The notes beneath the pieces were generated by a model. It was not told the origin of the DNA, searched no databases, and saw only the letters and a program-made list of their open reading frames with translations. Both the position numbers and the translations under genes were made by a program. Positions 1 through 11,112 of a stretch of 64,000 bases of DNA are shown piece after piece; position 1 is the stretch's first letter; each line of letters starts with the position of its first letter. The DNA lies in assembly GCF_024868665.1 (NCBI RefSeq), contig NC_079902.1, positions 14,725,154 through 14,789,153 on the forward strand, written 5' to 3'. This DNA comes from Triplophysa rosa. Taxonomy: Eukaryota > Chordata > Actinopteri > Cypriniformes > Nemacheilidae.

Positions 1-149
1 GAAGAGCCTGCTAACTAAATCCTTGAGGACTATATGTTCACTGATATCTACTTTTGTAACCTAGTGTAATGTGTGGTACTAATCTGATTTGTAAATGAAT
101 GTTTGTGAAGTACATCACTTAGTTTTGTTTTGTGTGTTTTTTTATTTAG
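1..149 (+). other. End of upstream pcdh1 intron with splice acceptor
   Basis: This is non-coding sequence ending in a T-rich tract (about 122-147) and AG at 148-149, which is a good 3' splice site. TAG at 147-149 is in frame with the following exon, so the reading frame cannot continue upstream without splicing. A possible branch point is TACTAAT near 76-82. The exon starts in phase 0 with GTG (Val), not with an initiator codon. Earlier exons, with the signal peptide, EC1, EC2 and most of EC3, lie to the left of the window. Confidence 0.85.
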
Positions 150-2507
150 GTGAAGGCCAATGACTCTGACATGGGACCCAATGGAGAGGTGACCTACAGC
201 ATTCATCAGGCATCACCAGCAGTCCAAAGGCTTCTCAGCATTGACCGTAACACCGGCATCATTTTCGTCAAAGGCACGGTGGATCGTGAAGATTTGAGCA
301 TGCTCAAGTTCTACGTCCAAGCAAAAGACAATGGTCCCCAGTCCAAGAGCTCCAAAGCCCTTGTGACTGTCACAGTCAAAGACCAGAATGACAACAGACC
401 TTCAATCAAAATCCGAGGCATTGGGCTTGTGACGCATGAAGATGGCATTGCTAACATATCAGAGGACATGCCAATCGGTACTGCTGTAGCTCTGGTGGAG
501 GTCTCTGACAATGATGAGGGCGAGAATGCTGTTGTGACCTGCGTGGTTGCAGGGGACGTACCATTCCAACTGCGTTCAGCTAGCGAAATGGGTAATGACC
601 GTAAAAGGAAGTACTTCCTCCAGACAACCACACTGCTTGACTACGAAAGGATCAAAGAGTACAGGATTGAAATTGTAGCAGTGGACTCCGGCAACCCTGC
701 ACTGTCCAGCACAAACTCCTTGAAAGTGCAAGTGACCGACATGAATGATAACACTCCGGTCTTCTCGCCCACTTTGTACGTGGTGGAATTTGCTGAGGAG
801 AACCAACCAGGTGACAAGGTTCTGGACGTAGTAGCCACAGATGCGGACAGTGGGACTAATGCAGAGTTGATATACAGTATTACTGGTGGATCGATCCCTG
901 AGGGGCTTTTTGAAATTAACCCCAACACCGGAGAAGTGCGAGTCATGAGCCAGTTGGACCGTGAACAGTTAGATCACTATCAATTTTTGGTTGCAGCAGC
1001 TGATAAAGGTGTGCCAAGCTTGAGAGGAACAGCCACCGTTGTTCTTAAGGTGCTAGACAGGAATGACAATGATCCTAAATTTATGCTGAACGGCTACAGT
1101 TTTTCAGTTCAAGAGAACATGCCGCCTCTTAGTCCTGTCGGAATGGTGACTGTGAACGATTATGACAAAGGTGAGAACGCTCGTGTTCAACTATCTGTGG
1201 AACCAGACAACGGCAAGTTCATGATTCAGAATGGAACGAACACAATTCTTTCAACCATTTCCTTTGACAGGGAAAAGGAAAGCACCTACAGTTTCCGACT
1301 CAAAGCCGTCGATGGAGGTGACCCGCCACGTTCCTCTTATGTGGGAATCACCATTAATGTGCTTGATGAGAATGATAACGCTCCATACGTTACTAAGCCG
1401 TCCAACTCCTCATACAAGTTCTTGAATCCTCGAACGAGCCCAGAAACTCATGTAGAAAGTGTTGAGGCGGAAGACATTGACATTGGGTTAAATTCAGAAC
1501 TGGAGTTCAGTATTGTAGGGGGAAATCCCCACGGATTGTTCCGCATTTCTGCAGAAGGTGAGGTTACGTTGGCTAAAGAGTTCACATCCAAACACATTGG
1601 TCTCCACCGCTTAGTGGTAAAGGTTAAAGACAAAGGCACACCAGCACGTCAAACAACTTCGCTGGTCCACATCTATGTTAATGAGACTATTGGCAACGTA
1701 TCCCATGTCGAAGGACTTGTTGGACACAGCCTTTACACACCACTTGAAATGGACATCGCCGGAGATCCCGACTATTCTAGGGACTTGCATAGTAACATTC
1801 TTTTGGTCGCAATCTTGTGCGCCTTTTTGGTGGTCATTTTGATCATTGTAGTGGCAGTGGTTATCAGGCGTGTAATGCTGAAGGAAAAGAAAAGTGGTTA
1901 CCAGGCAGGCAAGAAGGAGAGCAAAGACCTATATGCACCTAAACCCGGACCTAAGAGCAACAAGAACAAAAAGGCAAAGAAAAGCAAAGCTCCAAAGCCT
2001 GCCAACCCATCTGAAGAGGACGAGGGAGGAAGTCTTCAAAAAGGCTTAAAGTTCAACCTCATGAATGATAGCGTCACCGATAGCCCTAGGATTCACCTGC
2101 CGCTCAACTACCCTCCAGGGAGCCCTGACCTGGGACGACACTATCGGTCTAATTCTCCTCTGCCTTCAATTCAGCTTCAACCTCAGTCACCTTCTGCCTC
2201 AAAGAAACACCAGGCAGTGCAGGACCTGCCAGCCACCAACACCTTTGTAGGAACCGGGGATAACAACTCCACGGGCTCGGACCAGTATTCGGATTACAGC
2301 TACAAGGCCAACCCTCCCAAATATAGCACCAAACAGGTAGGAGACAACTTCCAAAGCATGGCGGGGTACCACAGCCCGGGGTATCACAGCCAAGGGTATC
2401 ACAGCCAAGGGCACCACAGCCCGGGGTATCACAGCCAAGGGTACCACAGCACAGGTTACAGCCCAGAATATCACAGCAACATGGTGTGGACTAAGGGGAT
2501 GTATTAG
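150..2507 (+). CDS. pcdh1: Protocadherin-1-like, 3' coding exon (short-isoform terminus)
   Basis: This is a single-pass adhesion protein of the delta-1 protocadherin group, which mediates calcium-dependent, mainly homophilic cell-cell contact at the plasma membrane. The exon encodes 785 residues. Residues 1-86 are the rest of EC3, ending in DQNDN. EC4 runs about 87-204 (DMNDN), EC5 205-310 (DRNDN), EC6 311-413 (DENDN) and the membrane-proximal EC7 414-540. Calcium motifs visible include DAD 231-233, DYD 337-339, DID 442-444, DRE at 45, 270 and 373, and DYE at 164. N-glycosylation sequons are at 102, 361, 419, 511 and 516. The transmembrane helix is about 549-573, followed by a Lys-rich stretch (574-617). 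The segment about 646-703 contains the SPDLGRHYRSNSPLPS-type motif shared by PCDH1, 7, 9 and 11; its flanks fit PCDH1 best from memory. Residue 1 is Val at an exon boundary, so the protein is N-terminally partial. The frame also crosses a splice donor after residue 729. The paralogue (pcdh1a or pcdh1b) is undecided. Confidence 0.95.
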   Translation: MKANDSDMGPNGEVTYSIHQASPAVQRLLSIDRNTGIIFVKGTVDREDLSMLKFYVQAKDNGPQSKSSKALVTVTVKDQNDNRPSIKIRGIGLVTHEDGIANISEDMPIGTAVALVEVSDNDEGENAVVTCVVAGDVPFQLRSASEMGNDRKRKYFLQTTTLLDYERIKEYRIEIVAVDSGNPALSSTNSLKVQVTDMNDNTPVFSPTLYVVEFAEENQPGDKVLDVVATDADSGTNAELIYSITGGSIPEGLFEINPNTGEVRVMSQLDREQLDHYQFLVAAADKGVPSLRGTATVVLKVLDRNDNDPKFMLNGYSFSVQENMPPLSPVGMVTVNDYDKGENARVQLSVEPDNGKFMIQNGTNTILSTISFDREKESTYSFRLKAVDGGDPPRSSYVGITINVLDENDNAPYVTKPSNSSYKFLNPRTSPETHVESVEAEDIDIGLNSELEFSIVGGNPHGLFRISAEGEVTLAKEFTSKHIGLHRLVVKVKDKGTPARQTTSLVHIYVNETIGNVSHVEGLVGHSLYTPLEMDIAGDPDYSRDLHSNILLVAILCAFLVVILIIVVAVVIRRVMLKEKKSGYQAGKKESKDLYAPKPGPKSNKNKKAKKSKAPKPANPSEEDEGGSLQKGLKFNLMNDSVTDSPRIHLPLNYPPGSPDLGRHYRSNSPLPSIQLQPQSPSASKKHQAVQDLPATNTFVGTGDNNSTGSDQYSDYSYKANPPKYSTKQVGDNFQSMAGYHSPGYHSQGYHSQGHHSPGYHSQGYHSTGYSPEYHSNMVWTKGMY
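2334..2342 (+). promoter_or_regulatory. pcdh1: Internal 5' splice donor for the long pcdh1 isoform
   Basis: The sequence CAG|GTAGGA falls exactly after the codon for Gln729, so splicing here would be phase 0. Known PCDH1 isoforms diverge just after the same Lys-Gln pair (from memory): one reads through with Val-Gly, the other joins exons carrying the RRVTF motif, a PP1-alpha docking site (CM3). The match of position, phase and the following Val-Gly makes a real alternative donor likely. Usage cannot be seen from DNA. Confidence 0.75.
2367..2480 (+). repeat. pcdh1: 15-bp tandem repeat encoding a YHSxG pentapeptide tail
   Basis: Six 15-bp units run from 2367 to 2456 and encode YHSPG, YHSQG, YHSQG, HHSPG, YHSQG and YHSTG (residues 740-769). 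Two degenerate units, YSPE and YHSN, follow. Units 2, 3 and 5 are identical in DNA, which points to recent duplication. The array lies only in the read-through part of the short isoform, after the internal donor. Copy number may vary between individuals or species. Confidence 0.9.
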
Positions 2508-3067
2508 GGGATGGAACTGAATGTCAGACCAAAGCTGCACTGATCACAAAGCATGCACGTCACTTAATTGCACATTTTTTTTCTTTTGTCATTTTTTTAT
2601 TTCCTGTTTTGCCAGTTTATAGGATGTGAAGGATATATATGACTTAAATTATAACTTCTTTTCAATGAAGGAGACAACACAGTCTTACCATTCTACACTT
2701 TATTGTTTAGACGATTTTTTGGTGTCTTACAAAGGTAAATTAATCTGGTTTTGCTATCTTTTGAACTCATTTGTGGTGTGCTTCACTTCAGGCCAGTCAG
2801 ATGTGCCTTATTTCTTTGACTTGATTTACATTGCAACATATATAAACAACATTGTTTTAATGTTGTTCGTCAGGCTATCTTAAGATATTTTCACACATTG
2901 TCAGTGTGTCAAAATGATTCTTAAAGGTCAATCCTTTCCCCTTTTTGATAAAGGGAGGAAAATAGAAAATATGAGGACACACTTATAGTAAAAAGGAAGG
3001 TAAGCTGATGATATTCGAATGTGATCATGGCACATTTTGACCCTTTTATTTGGACCAGATTTAGTCT

Positions 3068-3068
<1 letters not shown>

Positions 3069-3099
<31 letters not shown>
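3069..3099. repeat. (AC)n microsatellite in the 3'UTR
   Basis: About 15 uninterrupted AC dinucleotides lie in the predicted 3'UTR. Confidence 0.95.
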
Positions 3100-3102
<3 letters not shown>

Positions 3103-3253
3103 CTCAATTGAACATATAGAGAGTGCCTTTCTATGGTGGTATAAGTGAAATCACAATGTGAATCAGCTACATACATGTCTAAGTGTGCCATCGAACATTG
3201 TTGAAATATTAACCATTGGGATTTTCTACCCAGCTGTGATTTGTCACATGCAC

Positions 3254-3550
3254 TGTAAATAGATTTCTTCTTCAGTACTAAACAAGAAAACCAAAGGTAG
3301 CATTTAATTTGGATTTCATTGGTGAAGTTGTGGAGACAATCATTGCACGTTGAGGTTTTTGTTATGCAAATTGTATATTTTGAATTTTAATAACTAGCTG
3401 TGTGTTGTTGTGTATGTGTTTTTCCCTTTTGTGTTCAGTTTGTTCTGTTGGACGCAAGCGATGTGTAACTCAAGTAGTTTTGTAATATAGATTTAGATAT
3501 TCTACTCTGCGTAACACAACAGAACACTTTTGATACCAAATTTGTAAATA
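3254..3550 (+). promoter_or_regulatory. Two Pumilio-type motifs in the 3'UTR
   Basis: TGTAAATA occurs at 3254-3261 and again at 3543-3550. UGUANAUA is the core RNA site of PUF/Pumilio repressors. The region is AT-rich, so chance matches are possible. Function is inferred only. Confidence 0.3.
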
Positions 3551-3886
3551 TATAATTTAGAACCAACCAGATGGGACAGGCCACTGCCATTTTGATAGTG
3601 GCTATCCGTTTTGTAAAATCTGGTTAAAAGCGAGACATTTGTGTTCATTTTTATATCTTTTGAGCTGAAAAGATGCAATGTTAAAGATGTTCTGCAGAAA
3701 TGAATAGTTTACGCTATGAACATGTGTACAGGTTAAATAAGACCCTTTGCGTCATGTGGAACTGTATTTAAAGCTGCAGACATACCCACTTCTGTTTAAT
3801 TTCTATCATGTGTTTTTTTTTTCATTTCTGTTTCTGTTGATTTGCAATATTTTGTAATTTTTTACAAGTAAAGCAAGTTTGCTTTC

Positions 3887-3892
3887 AATAAA
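3887..3892 (+). terminator. pcdh1: Poly(A) signal AATAAA of the short isoform
   Basis: A canonical AATAAA lies about 1.38 kb after the stop codon. A GTTGTTTCGTTTTG-type downstream element begins near 3921. Cleavage is expected around 3905-3915. Confidence 0.75.
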
Positions 3893-3910
3893 ACTGTGAA
3901 GGTGTTGAAG

Positions 3911-5170
3911 ATTAAATCTGGTTGTTTCGTTTTGAATCTAATGAGAAGTGCATTGAGTTGGAAATTATTCACCTGGGGACATAAATTCTTAAGGTACAGT
4001 ATTTCATTATCATTTCCATAACATATGACATTGCCCTATGACATTGTCACTTTTTATTAACTAACAGACATGGTAAAAATGTTATCTTATATTTTAATAG
4101 TACATACCTGTGAGGACAAGCCGAGGTGGTTGCAGTAATGTAGCTGTTATTTCAAAGTCCCTAAATTGGCAGTGAAACAATTTAGCGTTTTAAAGCATTC
4201 ACAAAACATCAGTTGCACATTCCTTCATGATCCATGTCTTAACATACTTAATATGCCATGTTTACAGCATTGCTCCTTTGAGATGGAGCCAAACAGTGAG
4301 TCATTCAGCTTTACACACGCATTCTTTTTGTATTTTATGTGTGTTATATTCTCCTCATTCATCGCAAGAAGAAAAGCATGCTTATAGAGGATTTGAGCTG
4401 CATAGACTTGGCATATCTGAAGGACCCTAGAGGGACACAAGGTGTTTTGTACAGATCCCATCATTTGGAGCCCCTTTTTTGAGCCTCGTTTTTAGATTTG
4501 AGAAATAGGATCAAGGGATGGTTGTCAGGGGTCCCGTAACATTTTTTTTTTGCGCCATTCGATTGCCTTGTATGCCGGCAGCTAATCTGAGCTTGAAAGC
4601 CACATACACAAATCACTCACACACTGTCGACCATTTAAATTCTAGCAGCGTCTGTGCTTCTTAAAAGCTGTCGATTTTGCCCTCAGCTTGCACTGTCACC
4701 ATGGCAACGGACTGACCAGTGCGCGTTGTATGCTGACTCACAGGCTGCTCTCGGTGCAGGTGGGGGGAGATGCAGGGAGATAAAGTGAGACCAGTAGAGA
4801 TCTGATGAATAGAGAGAGCCAAAGAAAAGGACAAGATAAAGGTGGGTCAATTAGAGAGAAAAGCTGATCTGTTGATTCATATCATTCTTTCATGTACTCA
4901 GTTCACGTGTTTCATGCTGAAAGAAGAGGCAAGCCATTCATTTATTCATTCAGTCAGTCACATTCCCTCCTGTCATTGGCTGACCCTGTCATATAACTCC
5001 ATTTGGAAAGTGGTGATGTATTCAATTTTAGACTTTACTGTACCTTAAGTTTGTTATGGTCCCTGTGGTCTGTTTTAAAAGACCAAAACCCAAATATGAG
5101 GGGATGATGCAGTCTTAAAACAGTTCCAGTCTGGTCTATTTCCATTCCATACATTATATGAAGTGGGATA
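3911..5170. other. Non-coding, no gene seen
   Basis: The stretch is mostly unique AT-rich sequence. I see no splice-bounded open frame with recognisable protein and no clear repeat. It is either intron of the long pcdh1 isoform or downstream flank. Confidence 0.55.
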
Positions 5171-5534
5171 TACAGTGAGGTGCAGAGTCTGAAACCACAC
5201 TGAAATAAAATAAAGTTTAAACCTGGAAACAAAATTTTGGACAGAGAAATGTAATACAAAAAAATAAAACATGTAAGATTAGACATTATTTCTAGATCAC
5301 AAGCAATGTTTTATAAGGAACATGTTGAGTAGTCTTGTTTTCATTGAATTGCACAAGACGATCTTTGGAACATTCTCAAATCGTATGACATTGAGACTTA
5401 TATTTTGCGTAAAAATATATATATTTTAATCATGTTAATTTTGCAATAACATTACTTCTAGAATTACTTTATTTATTCATTTTATTAAACATCCATTTTT
5501 TTCTAGTGGTCTCAGACTTTTGGACCTCACTTTA
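5171..5534. mobile_element. Tc1/mariner-like MITE with TA ends
   Basis: The ends are inverted repeats. The left end reads TACAGTGAGGTGCAGAGTCT; the right end, reverse-complemented, begins TAAAGTGAGGTCCAAAAGTC. Both continue to an (A)ACCAC block. TA at each border fits the TA target duplication of Tc1/mariner elements. At 364 bp with an AT-rich core and no transposase, it is non-autonomous. Confidence 0.8.
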
Positions 5535-7567
5535 GAAAATAGATGTTTTACACTACGTGTATTGAAGTTGGTTATATCTACTGTATACATATTTGTGCTT
5601 ATGCTTAAAAAGAATGAACAGCCTTATACAGCACCACCTGTTCAGTGGTTGTGAGAACCACTGAGATTTCGATTTTCGAGTCAGTTTAAGCTCCTGTTCG
5701 AGTCACGTTTTAGGAAAAATGAATTGGAAAAGGCTTCACTGGTTCGCAGTTCTGTCTCTCTTTTTCTCCGTCTCATGTGGGATGGTTTTGTGACTGTAAC
5801 GATAACAGAGCAGAATCTATTTTGTGAAGTGTGAAGTCAATTATGCAAAGCAGTTCTGTGGTCTGGGCTGTGGTCAGACTACAGCAGCTGCGAGTCACCC
5901 TTTAGCAGTCTGTGGCTTCAGTAGTGTCTTTATCTGTCCATCTTTCTCTCCTTTAAATAAGCAAATAGGTGCCTACCTTTGCTTATCGCTTAATCAGGCA
6001 TTAAGAAGGAACTCGCCAGTGAGAATAGCGATTCATCAGCAGAGAATATAGCTGAAGGGAGAAAGAGGAAAAGCAAAACAGTTTCAAAGGAATTCAGCAT
6101 AATAATCAACCATCTTCTTTTGAATATTTATGTGTTGCCATTGACAATGCGAGGCTAATTAAAATAAAAAGCTGTTCATTTTTTAGAGCTTAATTGTGGT
6201 GATGGGCTTTTTAGCCCCTTTCTCCCACCTTGACTTCTTTTTTGGTTTGGTGCAGAAAGAATGGAAAATCATTATTTTTGCTGTGGCTAACACCTGCAAG
6301 AAGCCTCAGACTGGTAGCATCTTTTGTGTGCATTTCACAAGGGACAATTACACCATTTGAAGTATGTTGCTGCTAAATTGCATGTGCACTGTGCACACCG
6401 ACTGTTTTACATGTGATTTAAAACATCATCCGTTTTTGTCACAATAGTCTGATTGTCCTAAAGAAAGACAAAAAGAAATCCCCTGCTTCTTAACAGCGTT
6501 CGAGGTGTAAACGTAATGAGACTCATAACTCATAAGCTTCTCTTTTTGTTTGTGTTGGCCCTTGACACCCTGCTGTAGTTTTCTAATTAGTAGTCACGCT
6601 CCTTTCATACATTTTTTTGTTAAGCCTTTAACTTCTAAATTCTGAGTGTGTTAATGCCACAGAGATTTCGGTCTTTCCGTAATCCAAGGCTCCCTTGGTA
6701 TCCCAACGTTACTACTGCATCTGTTGCTACATTATGTTTTCTGTCCTGTGGGCTCAAATCTGGGACAACAGCAGCAGACAGGTAGATGGCCATCTTGACA
6801 CACACACAAAGGAGTGTTTTACCTCTATAATCAGTGAATTCCTGAGAGTACAAATCACTCAGCGAATGAAAATTACTCTCGGCTTGCTTGTGTGTGTGTG
6901 TGTGTGTGTGTGCGAAGGCACGTGTGTAAGCTCTCGGGGCAAAGATAAGGGGACATGCATGGAGACAGGTGAACGGAAACACAAAGGTTCCCTTTGTCAG
7001 GACCTTGTCAGACTCCTCTCATTTAGGAGCCTGTCTCTGGGCTCACACTACAAGCCGACATCAAGGTCGAAGACATTAGCACTCATTTAGCTCCATTATC
7101 TAGATTATCTGAGCTGATCTAATGATAAGTATTAGCAAAGTTCAGCTCTGTGGCTCAATGTTAAAGAACTAACAGACTGTCAATAGCTGCTCGGTTGGCA
7201 TGGAGGCCTCATACTCGCCCACATGGCTTTCTTAGGGCATATGTCTACCATTACTTTAATGACCCCTGATTAGCGAATAGCAGTTCCGTGTTTGGACATG
7301 CTGTTTGGTAACAATTTCCGGTAAGCCTTTGGGCTGCTAATGCAATGGAGACCAGATTTCTACCCAAACTAATGGCACTATATACACCATTGGTTGAGCC
7401 AGGCTGGTTGGGATGCTCGGGTATTTTAGTAAATCACCTTTGAGTCTTGAGCTTCTCAGTTTTTCTCATATGTAAAAAGTAATTTCACACATACTGTATC
7501 TCTAGATTTTTACAAGAGATCTCCCTGCCTAGTTTTGCCAAGACACTGAAATCAAATGATCTATAGC
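5535..7567. other. Non-coding; unique blocks and a (TG)n tract
   Basis: About 6100-6255 is low in repeats and AT-rich, with AATTAAAATAAAAAGC-type homeodomain-like cores, and could be a conserved non-coding element. A (TG)n run lies at 6889-6912. About 7080-7140 has several ATTATCTA/GATAAG-like GATA cores. Open frames here, such as 6695-7090, run through simple repeats and match no protein family I know. Confidence 0.5.
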
Positions 7568-7903
7568 TTAAAGACACCATTTAGGCTACGCAAAAATGAC
7601 AATTCTGCCATCATTTACTCGCCCTCTTGTCTTTCCAGACTTGTATGACTTACTTTCTTCTTAAGAACACAAACAAGAAATTTTGAAGAATGTTGGTATC
7701 CGAACAACAGTGGTACCCATTCACTGCCATTGTACAGACACAAAGCCATTGCAAGTGAATGGGTACCGCCGTTTGGATACAAACATTCTTTGAAATAACT
7801 TATTTTGTGTTCTGCAGAAGAAAGAAAGTCATACAGGTTTAGAATGACAAGATGGTGAGTGAATGATGACAGAATGTACATGTTTGGGGAGTTTTCCCTT
7901 TAA
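7568..7903. mobile_element. Palindromic foldback MITE, copy 1
   Basis: The element runs from TTAAAG to CCCTTTAA, with arms that are imperfect reverse complements. Diagnostic pieces are CATCATTTACTCGCCCTC on the left and GAAGAAAGAAAGTCATACAG on the right, around a core with CCCATTCACT and its complement AGTGAATGGG. It resembles the Angel-type foldback elements of zebrafish (family name from memory). No coding capacity. Confidence 0.85.
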
Positions 7904-8258
7904 CAAATTTTAGCAAACAAAGTTGATTCAAAAAGTGAATGTATCATGTCTCCATAATACTGAACAACCAACCTCTCGTTAAAAATGTCCTCCGGGATCT
8001 TTATCAGGTTTGCTAAAGGCACAACAGACACGTATAACATTTCTGTCTTTATCGCCCTCCCTCTCTTTCTCCCCTGTCACTTTACTCTTACGGGCTGTCA
8101 TTGTTTCTGGACGAGGTGTCGTCGGCAGTGTGGCGACTGCACTTTTTGCGTGTGTGACTGCGGAATCCGACTGCTACTCCACTTCCCTCATCCCCAGAGG
8201 CCCATCCACACACCCTGGCATTGTCAGGCAACATCTGCTGAAATTACGCCTGGCTGTC

Positions 8259-8298
<40 letters not shown>

Positions 8299-10956
8299 CC
8301 AAACAGCCACTGACAGTGTCCATCTTTATAGGTCCTGACAGCGGATGAATAAACTCGCTCAACCACTCGTTCAGATGAATACGTGCGCGCAGATGTGCTC
8401 GGCTGCACGGATAGAAATTAGCCTCATAATCATAAAAACGAACATGAAATCCAATCAAACCCTTCATGTGCACAGTCAACAGAGTTTAATCTGTTTATTT
8501 ATGCTTTTGCTAGCGCTAAATTCCAAAAAAATGGGCTTCGCTCTGCATAGCTATTAAGAGAATTTTACTACGACGATTTTACAGAGATTTGCATGGTGCG
8601 TGTTTATGGCGCATTTAGCGTTCTGCCTTGCTGCCCAGCTCTTCTGCCTCATAAGGTGCTTGCTGTTCTCTGTGTCTAGAGATGTGCTTTTAATTCACAG
8701 GAATGATGGAGGGATACAGAGAGAAATAGTGAGAGCTAGACAGGTGTACAGGCCCTCACGTACTTAATTAGCGTGCCAAGACAAGGGAAGATTGGGGAAT
8801 CCTGAATTAGAAAGAGAAAGACAGCTGAGCGGCTCTGTGTGTGTGTGCGTTTACCTTTGTTCTCACCTGCCTAAGCTGTTGGTCACCCACTGAGAAAGGC
8901 CAGTCCATGCCGTCATGTTTCACAAATATTTTTTCTTTCTGCGCAAACATGAAGTCAGCGGGAAACGCACGCTAGTACTAGCGTGACAGATAAAGGCAGA
9001 CATACAACAATCGCTTGTAATGATGGACACATCCACCGACATGCATGTGTAAAAATGCAGACATTATATATGTTTTTCCTTAAAGATGGTAAATTAATTT
9101 ATTGGAGCAAGTGGTGTCACTCTGCGTGCCCATATGGGAAAGCCAAAATGGCCGTAGGTTACTTGGCTAGTATCGCTTGTAAACAGCAATGACAGAACAG
9201 ATGTTTCCTAACTTACTGGCACGCTTGCTCGCATACATATACACCGGCGCATCAAGACACACAGAAAGGCGCAAACATTTTGCAGATGGGCTAATGATCT
9301 TCCACTCATGTGATGTAAATTGCATAGGTGTACTTTTTAGCACAGGGTGGCTCATTGATGACCTTTGACCTGTGCAGCGGGCACAGTACATGTTGCAGAC
9401 ATCTCTTGTGAGTGTGCCAGGCTGTTAGCAGGTGGCACGGATCTGCCAAAGTGTGTGTTCAGTGACCTGTTCAACAACCCCCGACACATGGCGTCTGCGA
9501 GGGTGTTTGTGGGAGACTGATACATGAGTCTGTTGCCCTTCGGTGCACATCCTAATTATTTTTCATATCTATTATCAGATGATTTTCTGATTGATGTTGG
9601 ATGGCGATTCCACTCAAATGTGTAGGTGAACCAAGGCATGCTATGTACTGTATCAGGAATCATAATTTTTAGGCCATATGATGTGGCCATGTTTTTAAAT
9701 CCAATTCCAATGAAGCAAGCAAAAACGTATAAGAATCATTAATATTTCGAGTTTGGGTCCTAACCAGCCATGACCACTAGCAACAAAAACTTTTTTTTTT
9801 CGGTATACTCCCTAAATGACAATCATTTATCTATCTCATTATTTTTGTTGTGTATTCCTGTAAAATGATTGAGATTTCCGTGTTAATGTTTAGTTATTTT
9901 TACTGAACAAAGCACAAATACTGGTTAAAAAATCTTTTTGCCGTCTAGCCACCATATAGCTCTATATTAAACATTGTCTGTGATTTTTCACTTTGCATAG
10001 AATTTTGACTTTCAAAGATAATAAAAATCGCAAGAAATATTGCGTTGTATAGGATGTAGTGAACATAGACACTTACATACACATGCAGACACTTCCTTTC
10101 ACATCCCATCAGTTTTGCCTTTCGCTTTACAACAAAACTGTTCAGCAAATCTTTGAATCTATCTTTCTGTCTGTTACACATTTGTACACTCAGTCCCACA
10201 CACCCACTTCAACTCGAATCAACTTTTGAGTGACAAGCGGCTGGACTAAGGCACCAGGGCATGTGATTTCTTTAGCGTACCTTAGAGGAGCCATTAGTCA
10301 TGTCTATATTTAACCTAGATCCACACTCGTACCCACTTTTCATGTGCTAGCTCGGCGAGAATGAAAGAAAAGAGAGAGTAAAAATTGCACAGAGAGCATG
10401 CAGAGTATTCAGCAGCAGTCCCTGATGCTGACTTCACCGGCAGGGTGAGAATTGGTCCTGTGGTCGGTTGCCGTGAGAGACGACCATCACCGCATACTGG
10501 TGTGTGATTGCAGTCAACAGGGGGTCGGTTAGATGAACAAGGAAGCGGGAGGGAACCCGATCGGCACATTTTTTTTTGCAGCGGAAAATATATTCAGTGA
10601 GTGAATGTCAGCCACGGTGAGGATATTCAGACCAGCATCTTAAGTTGGAAGAGAGGCATGGTGAGATAAGGTGAAGGATGGAAAATTAAATAGGGGTTTC
10701 AATGAACATGAGAGGAAGTATCTCTCACTCATTCATTGATCTCTCAATCTATCGGTCAATCTTTACCAGTCCCTGTGGGGTCCGTTGTAGCCTCGTGGCA
10801 ACACGGATCGACAGAGAGAAAGTGAACCTTAAATCCATACTGGCTACACATGCACACAGGACAAGAAGTGCCACCATTGTTTAAAAGTGTTGAATTTGCC
10901 AAGGTAGACTAGTATGTGAAATACAGCTGTATCTGATCTCTTATGGTATATGTAAG
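7904..10956. other. Non-coding; no gene seen
   Basis: This is mainly unique sequence. An (AC)n tract is annotated separately. About 8740-8810 contains ACTTAATTAGCGTG and looks like a possible short conserved element. The other open frames are short and cross simple repeats. Confidence 0.5.
8261..8294. repeat. (CA)n microsatellite
   Basis: Seventeen perfect CA units. Confidence 0.95.
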
Positions 10957-11112
10957 AATAGTTCAGCTAAAAACAAAAATGATTTTATAATTTACTCACC
11001 CTCATGTCATTGCAAACCTTACGACTTCTTCTGCAGAATACAAAAGACGATATTCTGAGGCACGTTGGTAACCAAACAACATTGTCTCCCATTGACTTCC
11101 ATTGTATAGACG
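10957..11112. mobile_element. Foldback MITE, copy 2, left arm only
   Basis: It has the left-arm landmarks of the foldback family: ATAGTTCAGCT, TTTACTCACCCTCATG, a CTTCTGCAGAATAC block, GTTGGTAACCAAACAAC and CATTGACTTCCATTGTAT. The right arm is missing, so this is a truncated relic. Confidence 0.75.

Larger units (their letters stand above)
2508..3910 (+). other. pcdh1: 3'UTR of the short pcdh1 isoform
   Basis: This AT-rich sequence after the stop codon has no supported coding potential. It carries an (AC)n tract at about 3069-3099 and two UGUAAAUA motifs (3254 and 3543). It ends near an AATAAA followed by T/G-rich sequence (about 3919-3935). The 3' end is inferred from the signal, not observed. 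In the long isoform the same sequence would be the start of an intron. Confidence 0.75.

Noticed and set aside
2199..2540. Minus-strand open frame of 113 codons with repeated VVPLAVIP units
   Set aside because: It is the antisense shadow of the YHSxG-encoding repeat inside the pcdh1 exon.
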